Assembly (NCBI GenBank): GCA_014825775.1
Contig: MVAQ01000373.1
Coordinates: 1-11,524 of the forward strand
DNA from: Krasilnikovozyma curviuscula
Taxonomy: Eukaryota; Basidiomycota; Tremellomycetes; Cystofilobasidiales; Mrakiaceae
DNA: 11,524 bases
Reading direction: 5' to 3'
The translations under genes and the position numbers were made by a program. The number at the start of each line of letters is the position of its first letter. Position 1 is the first letter of the stretch. Below, one piece after another: positions 1-7,014 of the stretch. The notes beneath the pieces were generated by a model that saw nothing but the letters and a program-made list of their open reading frames with translations, had not been told where the DNA came from and did not search any database.

Positions 1-1141
1 ATACTACTCAGACGGGTTGTTGATTTGGCGTTCTTGGGGCGTAGCATTTTTTCCCATTTTCCTATTCGTTCCTTCTCTTTCAGAAGCATCTTCTCGTCGT
101 CTTGTCGGCATGAGACTTCGAGATCTGCTGGAGCTAGGCTTGGCGGAGTTGGAATTGAAGGTCCAGATGATGGCAACTTTGACTTCTTTGCCTTTTGTGG
201 ATTGCTGAATGAAGCAGGTGTTGAGAATGACGTTGTTGACAGAGCATAAATGCGCTGGTGCGGGCTGAGGGGTGAGGTGAAGAACCCATATCGATCCAAT
301 ACTCCTCTCATCTTCTTTTCCGCCTCCTCCAGCATACCATCTTCACCAATTAATCCCTCTGCAGAAGGACGCATGATCGAGACTCGACCGACAGCAGCTC
401 GCTCTCGCGTTCGTTCTTCACCCTCTTCCCATCCGTCGCCTGGAACTCCCAGTACCGCCAGACGAGCGTAAGTTGATCGAACGTGATAAGAGTCAGGTTC
501 TTCATAAAGGGTGAAACAGCAGGTTAGGTTCGGGTGATGTGACAGGTGCACAGGAGGTCGTGCCTGAGCGCGCTACTAAAATGCTAACCTTCATCAGGTC
601 CCTGGACCGTACTACTGCTCCCTATTGATGCATTGCTGTCCGTCACCCTTCTCTGATGTTGATTCTTTGGAGGTTCAAGTCCAACAGCTAAAATTTCATG
701 ATGAGAATCGGTTGTACGGGGCGAAGGCGGTGAATTTGTCGAAGAGGCTGCTGAATTTGAGAAGGTCGAAATGGCGGATCGTTCTTGGCTATTGATGACT
801 GAAATACGTTGAATGTGGTGAGGGTTTGGTAGAGCATACTGAGCAGGCGTGTTGTGCAGTTTCTTTTCCGGGAAGACTTCACCAGCCTGGTTCAATACGT
901 CCTCTTCGTCGTATCCTATTTCCTCATCGACAAAGCCAAGCCGAGAGGTTCCATTCACACCTATCCTTCCATCAGAAAGCTGAGGTTGATCTTCGTCTTG
1001 AATCCCATAGAGATCGTAGATTCCTCCAGCCGTCGACTCAGAATCGTATGTCGACTCGATACGTCCTTGTTCGAGAGACGAGAGTGACGACTTGGTGGTC
1101 ATGCCTCGAAGAGAGGCTGGTGGAAACTGTACTGCAGTCAT
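1..1141 (-). CDS. TBC-domain Rab GTPase-activating protein, 5' part (runs off left edge)
   Basis: The N-terminal part of a probable Rab GAP, which would stimulate GTP hydrolysis by a Rab GTPase in vesicle traffic. Two exons are visible: 589-1141 and 499-1, joined across an 89-nt intron (500-588; donor GTTAGC, branch-like CTAAC, acceptor AAG) with the frame kept (D-E|E-P-D-S). About 350 residues are seen. Residues 1-185 are Ser/Pro-rich, acidic and probably disordered. Exon 2 opens with DSYHVRSTYARLAVLGVPGD and continues to ERTRERA and VLDRYGFF, a block that in fungal TBC proteins precedes the catalytic domain. The last part, EKERIGKWEKML, matches the charged helix that begins TBC domains. The catalytic Arg and Gln fingers lie beyond the edge. 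The start is the first ATG after an in-frame stop, but a CAG acceptor 26 nt upstream means an earlier short exon is possible; a second Met is at residue 14. The family call rests on pattern recognition; the specific Rab target is unknown. Confidence 0.75.
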
Positions 1142-1880
1142 ACCTTTACCACCAAATCGTTCTCCTGAGCTTGATCAAGGCGTATTCAGCTGAAAAAGTT
1201 GACAAAGACGTGGGAGGACACAGCCAAGCACATGAGCGGCGGAATGGCGAGAGGGCGGATTGTAATTATCACTCAGTTCTTCATTCGAGATAGAGATGGG
1301 AAACACAAAAAAAAGAACAAAGTTCAATCTGACCTTTGTTCTCATAACCTTTACCAGCAGCTACCTTCGCAGGGGGAGAAGGGTAAAATTGAAGGTGATG
1401 GTCGGCGGGCGGTCCAGAAATTCTAGAGTGTCACTTCCCTTGCGTTCACATCGTCCATTTCAGCTCAAACAGGGGAACGACTTATTCGAAAGAGAGAATG
1501 TTTTGACCCAACTCCGTCTGATGTCCTTCTTTTGAGAATGCTCTTCCTATAGACGTACAATGAGGAAGGCACGAGCTGTAATACTGACAAACCCAAATGG
1601 ATGAGGGCCAGATTTCTGGCATTGGACCAGCAGCCCGGCGAGGGATTCTGTCAGAGACATTGATGGCTTTATTCTGCCAAAAATAAAACACGCGGTAGTA
1701 GTTGGGACGCGCTAATTGCAATCAATTTATTCCCCGTGAGTGTTTTTAAAGCCCCACGCAAACGCCATTAACCTTCTTCGCACAGGCAACAAACAAACCT
1801 GCTCCTCTACCATCAAACCATCAAGAGTACTACTGTTGCTTGAGCTTGTATCCTTGTATCCTGAGGAAAATCAACACGCC
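1142..1880. promoter_or_regulatory. Divergent intergenic region between TBC gene and secreted-protein gene
   Basis: 739 bp between two genes transcribed outward, so it should carry both promoters. No ORF here looks like a gene. An in-frame extension of the secreted gene opens at 1740 with GTG rather than ATG and is not used. Two AGGGG/CCCCT stress-element-like matches occur near 1372 and 1472, and a weak TTTTTAAA at 1743-1750. These are short and could be chance. A CAG acceptor-like site on the minus strand near 1168 could end a 5' intron of the TBC gene. Confidence 0.5.
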
Positions 1881-3334
1881 ATGTCGTCAATGAGCTTCCT
1901 TCTACTGTTAACCATCACCCTCCTGGGTTTCGGCGCGATGATCTCAGCCGAACTAACCCTCAGTACAGCAGGTGATACTGCTCCAGCTGCTACCTGTCCC
2001 AATGCACCCACTCCTGAATTTGCGTACATGGACAACTGTGGGTCGTCCCGTGTCTTCCTTCGCAAAATCTCGCGGACGTGTTTGTGAAGTGTTTTTGGTT
2101 GGATCATTCCCTTAGGTCCCGACGCTTCTGAAGAGCACGCCTACTCCTACACTAACTATTATGCGGGCGATCCGTGGGACAATACAAACACCATCTATTC
2201 TCCCAACAACGACCAGAATGGTAACCCCCTTCCTGCTGGAATGACGGATACTCAAGTCCGGTGCCTGTAAGAACGATGATATCGCGTGTAGCTGTTTTCA
2301 TCTTGGTCCCCAACCACTCAAACCTGTTTATTTTTCGGTCTTTGAAATAGATACGTAGACAGCGCAAATGACTTCATTCCGTGTCTATACGACATCGATG
2401 GCAACACCGTTACCTATAATGGACCAGGGATTACTTGCCCGAATTACAACACTCCAGCATGCGCTGCTTCAACCGCTGGTACATGTTAAAAAAAGAGAGA
2501 GGAGCCTGTTACTAATCTTCGATCTCGTCAACCTGCTCCCCCTCAAGCGGCCAACATCCTGGGCATCGTAGAGAGAGCAGCGACTCTCAAGCGAACTCAG
2601 AGTGAGTAACAAAAACAAAAACTGCTTGTGTGCATGCCGTGAATATCCCTTTAACATCTCTCTCTCTCTCTCTCTCCCATTCCTTTTTTTCCTTTAAGAA
2701 ACAACATACACCAATAGTTTCGCCTGTCCATCCTACGTCTCCGATGCTGGTGGAACCAAATATCTCCTCCAAAATTCAAAGACGGTCGCTGGTCACAGTA
2801 CATACAGTCGTTCCAGCGTTGGAAATACCGAGTTAGGTTAGTAGAACTTTATTCTGACAAATTTATTTCAAACAGCTAGCTAATAGGGATTTGTGTACGT
2901 GTATAGCTTGTCAGTATGGTATTTATGACGCGACGTTCAAATCTACCAGCTCCAGTAGCTATCCTTGTTTCTATGATCTCACGTGAGTTTGCTTGCATGC
3001 TTATCGCCTTTTTAAACCTATCAGGATAACCTCGTTTCTGAACTTTGTTTCTTTCCGTTACACCTGTAGACCATATACCAACACCGGCGCCTCTCCAACG
3101 CTCGAAACTACATCGTCCGTCTTCAGCACATCTTCAGCTTCAATCTGCCCATCGTTTTCGTGCTATTACACCGGTACAGGAATCACCAAACGATCTTTAC
3201 CTAGTCACTATCAGAAAGAGTTGAATATCGCCAGTAGACAGGTCAAGTGGGGCCAAAAGAAGAGAGTTGTGAGGGATCCGGAGTTGCAGAAGAAGGTTGG
3301 GATCATGAAGAGTAAGCGGTCGGGAAGGAAGTGA
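1881..3334 (+). CDS. Secreted cysteine-rich protein with duplicated five-Cys module and basic tail (7 exons)
   Basis: No family recognised. Exons are 1881-2037, 2116-2266, 2351-2478, 2548-2601, 2699-2836, 2907-2982 and 3070-3334. They total 969 nt (322 residues), and all six introns (69-97 nt, GTNNGT-type donors, YAG/AAG acceptors) close in phase. Residues 1-23 form a clear signal peptide (polar start, Leu-rich core, ISA cleavage site), so the protein should enter the secretory pathway. The mature part has 11 cysteines at 39, 53, 102, 114, 132, 140, 173, 211, 230, 261 and 266. Ten fit two copies of one pattern: CP, then CxY, then PCxYD(I/L), then CP and a last C (53-140 and 173-266). Lys-Arg pairs at 160-161 and 275-276 follow each copy, resembling Kex2 sites. 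Residues 277-322 are strongly basic. No transmembrane segment or GPI-type tail is seen. The start is the first in-frame ATG. Function is unknown; an effector, cell-wall or antimicrobial precursor role would be conjecture. Confidence 0.85.
2657..2676 (+). repeat. (TC)10 microsatellite in polypyrimidine tract of intron 4
   Basis: Ten TC units, followed by seven T at 2684-2690, lie just before the AAG acceptor at 2696-2698 of intron 4 (2602-2698) in the secreted-protein gene. The tract serves as an unusually long polypyrimidine tract and is likely to vary in length between strains. Confidence 0.9.
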
Positions 3335-4160
3335 TTTCTTGTGCGTGAAATATTCGTGGCTTGCCTGATGGACAGTATAGAGATCACATTCCTGTCCCTC
3401 CTCTCTTTTTTCAACAAAAGACTAGTCTTTCCCTGCTGTCAGCTAATATACACATCTTTCGTTTTCGATCTTCATTTAATATTAGTCTTTTATTCTCATA
3501 TTCTCCTTATCTGCTACGGAAACCTCGATTTCAAAGAATCCGAAGAGTTTTACCCACGTAAATCGCGATCTTGAGCCAAAAAATAACAAAAACTGAAATA
3601 ACTCGATTCCCGTATGAATTAAAAGATACATACAAATCTAGCCGTTTGAAGAAAAGCATTCTCAAAATGAACTCAAAGGAATTCAAAAGTGCTAGGCTCA
3701 GGACAAGCAAGAAAACAAACAACTCTTCAGTACCTCAGAGTGCTAGTCATTGTCTTCTTTGGGCAAGGCGGGATCTCAGTCTCACATATCTATCTTCATT
3801 ACCATAAGATTTGATTCTCAACCACTGGAGTAGGCAATTTAATAGGATCATTATTTTCCTCTCGGTGTTTCAACGGCGATCATATATCAGAAACTCCGTG
3901 ACGTTCTCAGAATCACCTCTATCCTCGGCCAAAGAAGCAAGAATCCCAATAGAAACTAAGCAAACCTAGCCTCTTAAAGTTGAGGGGAATTTCTGGAATA
4001 TCAGAAGACTGTTACTAGCAAACACTGCCAAGCTGTTTAGAAACTACCCCAAGCGCCAGAGAGTGAGAAGAAATGAGCAAGACATTTTATCTTGGTGGAC
4101 ACAGAAGACGTAAGTGGACTCTGCCAGAGCAGTAAAGGATTTTGGGAATGCTGAAACCCT
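3335..4160. other. AT-rich intergenic region without recognised gene
   Basis: About 825 bp downstream of the secreted-protein gene. The frames hold only short ORFs (3341-3574, 3571-3807 on plus; 3531-3722 on minus) rich in Lys/Ser or Leu/Phe with no family pattern and no splice arrangement that extends them. No tRNA, snoRNA box pair or transposon end was found by eye. It would hold the 3' end of the secreted gene and possibly a promoter for the small ORF at 4161. Confidence 0.5.
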
Positions 4161-4376
4161 ATGATTTCGTCAAAAACAATCACAGTGCTCTTGTTTTTCC
4201 TCTTGTTTCTAGTTTCATGTGCGTATCCTCAAACAACCAGTAGCTGTAGTGTCAGCTTCAACAAAAATCCATCTCTTGCAGTTGAGTGCAAGGAACAATC
4301 AACCTGCTTCCATCTTCTTACAAGTATATGGTATATCCTCTGCTCGATCAGTCACTCATTGTGCGTGCGACTATAA
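4161..4376 (+). CDS. Possible small secreted protein ORF (71 residues), doubtful
   Basis: An ATG-started ORF whose first 20 residues look like a signal peptide (ISSK, then a run of Leu/Phe/Val, then VSCAYPQ). Six cysteines follow or border it in a 71-residue product, so it resembles a small secreted Cys-rich protein. It could be unspliced, or spliced across 4219-4281 (GTGCGT to TTGCAG, 63 nt, a multiple of three), since both readings stay open. Its TAA ends one base before the stop codon of the convergent RRP17 gene, which leaves no room for a private 3' UTR. There is no homology I recognise. It could be a remnant of a gene like the upstream secreted one, or a chance ORF. Confidence 0.3.
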   Translation: MISSKTITVLLFFLLFLVSCAYPQTTSSCSVSFNKNPSLAVECKEQSTCFHLLTSIWYILCSISHSLCVRL

Positions 4377-4377
4377 G

Positions 4378-5400
4378 TTATTTCTTCCCCTTTTTCCCAC
4401 CTCCACCTCTATCCGAACGTTCACTCTTCCCACCTTTCGCAGCCTTCTCCCTTCGAATCTTCGATACACCAGGGACTGAGCCCTTCAGCTTCGTCCTCAG
4501 GCCCTTCTTGGATTTGGGTTTCGCGCCGCTGTTCATCTTGATCTTCTTCAGAGGTTCCTCTGCTGTTGCTGCTTTGATAGGTTTAGAAGAGGATGCCGAC
4601 GCATTGGCTAGAGGGTCGGAGGTTGACGATGGGTCGAAGTCTTCAACGATTGTCACAGTCGCATGGAAGTCGCCTTCGGTATCGCTATAGTCTTCTTCAG
4701 TTTCCTTGGGAACGGATGGGCCAGCTAATATCGAAACAAATGGACTGTGTTAGAATGGGCTCTTTATAGTGCAAACGAATCGCAGAAGCGCGATAAACCT
4801 TGTTCAACTTGTAAACAAGCATCGACCACTTCAAAACTCCCTTCCTGACTCTTATAACCTCCGTATACAACAGATTCACTGACCTATTCCAGTAAACTCA
4901 TCGTCGTCATCGTGCCTTGTCACACCATATGCTCTCTCGACAGCCTCAAAATTCTCTCGTGCTTGTTTCTTACGAGCTTCCCTGAACTAAAGCGATATTC
5001 AACGGGACATTAATCAGCAGCAGTCCTCAAAATTCAAAGAGAAAAAGAACATCATCAGAGAATAAAGGCTAAGACTCACTTCTTTCTTCTCAATTTTTTT
5101 CTCTTGTCTGTCCCTCTCCTTAGCCTTCTCTCTCCTTGCTTCGATCCTAGCCTTCTTACGCTTCGAGAACCCAGTCAAGAATTCCCTAAATCACCATAAA
5201 TAAACTCTAGCATCAGGGTGGTGACCCAGGGTAGATAAGAAAGGAATCGAAGGAACGTACTGTCGACTCTCATCGTCGAACACGACACTCTCAACCTCTT
5301 TCCCTTTCCCAGCAGAGAACGCAGCTGACTTCTTTTTCCTAGAGATGTATCTAGCTCCTTCTGTGAGCAGATGAGCGTTAGATGGGGCTGCTTTAGGCAT
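4378..5400 (-). CDS. RRP17: Ribosomal RNA-processing protein 17 / Nop25 (nucleolar protein 12 family)
   Basis: A nucleolar factor of the Nop25/Rrp17 family, required for maturation of pre-rRNA to 5.8S and 25S rRNA of the 60S subunit; yeast Rrp17 is a reported 5'-3' exonuclease. Exons are 5261-5400, 5080-5185, 4884-4986 and 4378-4724, giving 231 residues with all phases closed. This is near the family length (yeast about 235, human NOL12 about 213). Residues 40-60 carry the family signature: VVFDDESRQEFLTGFSKRKK, with the intron inside CA|G. A long Arg/Lys/Glu helix (coiled-coil-like) runs to residue 105, then an acidic DDDDE patch. The C-terminus is extremely Lys/Arg/Gly-rich and ends GGGGKKGKK, fitting nucleolar targeting and RNA binding. 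The start is the Met before PKAAPSNAH; an upstream in-frame Met at 5523 is possible but adds unlike sequence. Intron 3 (4725-4883) is 159 nt, about twice the local norm. Confidence 0.9.
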
Positions 5401-5720
5401 TGCTGATTTGAGGTTCCGTTGGATGTCGAAAGCAGCTTGACCGGCGAACGACTGAAAGTTTTGATGACGGCGGTGGGGCTGTGTTTTCTTTCTTGCTGTA
5501 AACTCAACGGGGAAGATGTACACGAATATCTCTGGTTAGTTGTTTATAATTCAAACGGATGGAAGCGAAGCTTTCGTGTTGTCAACTTGTGTTCCAGTGG
5601 CGGCGCACCTTGTTACCAGACAAGTCAACGTGAGCAACCTGAGGGCCTTTCGCTGGAATTCAACGCAAAAAAAGAACGAATCGAAATAGTATTATTGTTT
5701 AAAAAACTTGCAGCCTCCTT
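5401..5720. promoter_or_regulatory. Gap between PTRHD1-like stop and RRP17 start
   Basis: 320 bp between two genes in the same minus orientation. It must hold the 3' end of the PTRHD1-like gene and the promoter and 5' UTR of RRP17. No strong TATA box is visible. The reading frame of RRP17 stays open on the minus strand up to the Met at 5523, but that stretch lacks family character. A TTTACAG near 5500 could be a 5' UTR acceptor. Confidence 0.4.
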
Positions 5721-6418
5721 CTACCATAATCGGCAATTCGCCTTCTTCAACGCCTTTGACAGCGCCGTCGGTTTGCGATTTGGCAGCAACGCGATGCAGG
5801 TTGGGATGTTTTCTGGGTGTTCCTGCCACTCAAAGTAGATAGGGGGGGAGAGAGAATTTAGGTCCATGGAATGCAACAAAAATGGAAAGGATCCAAACAG
5901 ACTGACCAGGTGGTGCTGTATCGGTGGATTAGCAGCTTTGAGTGCAGCCGAAAGCGATATCAGACTATCTCCTGTAGGTGTCTAGAGAGAAGTAGGCCAA
6001 GAGGCAAAAGAGTGAAATCATATACACGGTAATCTGCAAAGTAGGCGCGAAACCAAAAACGCACCGACATCACTACCTTTCTCATTTCAAACAGTCCATC
6101 GTTTGGATTTGGAACAGATCCTTCTTCCCCAGAGATTCTATCCTTCTTATGTTCTAAGGCGACATATGCTTTGACATCGTCGTGCTCCAAGTTCTCAAAC
6201 AGGACGGCACAAGAAGCGTGGGCGACCTGGCCCATCAGAGCGCCCACAGGCCAGGAGAACGGGGGTTCTAAGAGATCTGAGCGGAGGATTATCTGCATCG
6301 TCAGCGGATGAGGTGGTTTGGAGGCTGAAGAATTTGTTGAAGTGGACAAGGGAATTATTGCAGTCGACATTGTGCGAGAATTGGGCAGGAGTACTCGACT
6401 AAATACAGCTAGTCTCAT
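5721..6418 (-). CDS. PTRHD1: Peptidyl-tRNA hydrolase 2-type protein, PTRHD1 homologue
   Basis: A homologue of animal PTRHD1, a divergent member of the PTH2 fold family, which hydrolyses ester bonds of stalled peptidyl-tRNA; enzyme activity of PTRHD1 itself is uncertain. Exons are 6065-6418, 5907-5981 and 5721-5828 (introns 83 and 78 nt), giving 178 residues with both junctions in phase 0. Diagnostic blocks are LRSDLLEPPFSWPVGALMGQ followed by VAHASCAVL (the QxxHA PTH2 signature with the PTRHD1-specific FSWPxGAL replacing the usual Lys-Gly segment), FEMRKVVMS, HHLWQEHPENIPTCIALLPN, and the end LKKANCRLW. An insertion of about 15 residues (KDRISGEEGSVPNPND) precedes MRKVV. The first Met begins an Arg-bearing, non-acidic leader (MRLAVFSRVLLPNSRT) that looks mitochondrial; a second Met at residue 17 (6370) has better start context (ACAATG). 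The gene lies between RRP17 and CTK3 with no obvious functional link. Confidence 0.9.
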
Positions 6419-6424
6419 TCAGAT

Positions 6425-6485
6425 CTGGTAGATGGTTTGAGCTAGTCAAAGTCAGCGACGAGGAGTGGTCACCAATGGGGCTTAC
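6425..6485 (-). other. Candidate 5' UTR intron of PTRHD1-like gene
   Basis: On the minus strand a donor CTCTG|GTAAGC at 6485 is followed by a GCTGAC branch-like site and two acceptors: TAG ending at 6442 (44 nt) and CAG ending at 6425 (61 nt). With the 61-nt form, the first ATG (6418) lies only six bases after the junction. No ATG is seen in the roughly 110 bases upstream of the donor, so this would be non-coding. Supported by consensus only. Confidence 0.35.
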
Positions 6486-7014
6486 CAGAGGTTAGTACAA
6501 GGCTTCGGAAGTGACCTCGAAAACGAGGTGAACCCCAGAGGTACAAGCTAATAGAACCGTTTTCAAAAGAATTCCAGAGTCTCGTGTGGTATTGATCAGA
6601 TCCGAGTAAAGTCAATTGAGAAAAGGTTGTTTGGTTCGCTGCAGCCTTTGCTCAACACTCACGAGTGATTATCCACATCTTTGCCTCGACCAACTTTTCA
6701 CAGTCCGTTCCACATATTTCAGGATATGATATTTCTTTCAACTGTTCTCACTATAAGTGCGCCCAAGAGAATATGCAGAATACAAAAACCGGGAAAGGAG
6801 GGAGAAGAAAGCTAGTGAATTCAGATCCGAATAGGCAGCATGACAAGTCCTTCATCCTTCAAACTGCACCGTGATCGTACCGCAACCTACCGCTTTCCTT
6901 AATTACGATTTTGTTCCCACTCAACGCTCTCTCTCGGAATTGGACCTCTGCGAACGTGTAGCTTCCCTTCTTCCCCATCCTCTTCATCAACCTAAAAGCT
7001 AGTGACGGAAGTTT
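6486..7014. promoter_or_regulatory. Intergenic region between CTK3 stop and PTRHD1-like gene
   Basis: About 530 bp holding the 3' end of CTK3 (right side) and the promoter of the minus-strand PTRHD1-like gene (left side). The only plus-strand ORF (6665-6874) opens with GTG and shows no family pattern. No TATA element, tRNA or repeat stands out. Confidence 0.45.

Noticed and set aside
826..1293. 155-residue plus-strand ORF
   Set aside because: It is antisense to exon 1 of the TBC gene, has no family pattern and no splice support.
1740..2087. 115-residue plus-strand ORF extending upstream of the secreted-protein start
   Set aside because: It opens with GTG, not ATG; the first in-frame ATG is 1881, directly before the signal peptide, and its 3' end reads into intron 1.
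3335..4160. tRNA, transposon ends or CRISPR-like repeats in the large gap
   Set aside because: No T-loop signature, no inverted or direct repeats and no repeated spacing were visible on either strand.
5419..5838. 139-residue plus-strand ORF over the RRP17/PTRHD1 gap
   Set aside because: It overlaps exons of both minus-strand genes and carries no recognisable domain.
6665..6874. 69-residue plus-strand ORF in the CTK3/PTRHD1 gap
   Set aside because: It opens with GTG and shows no domain or codon pattern of a gene.
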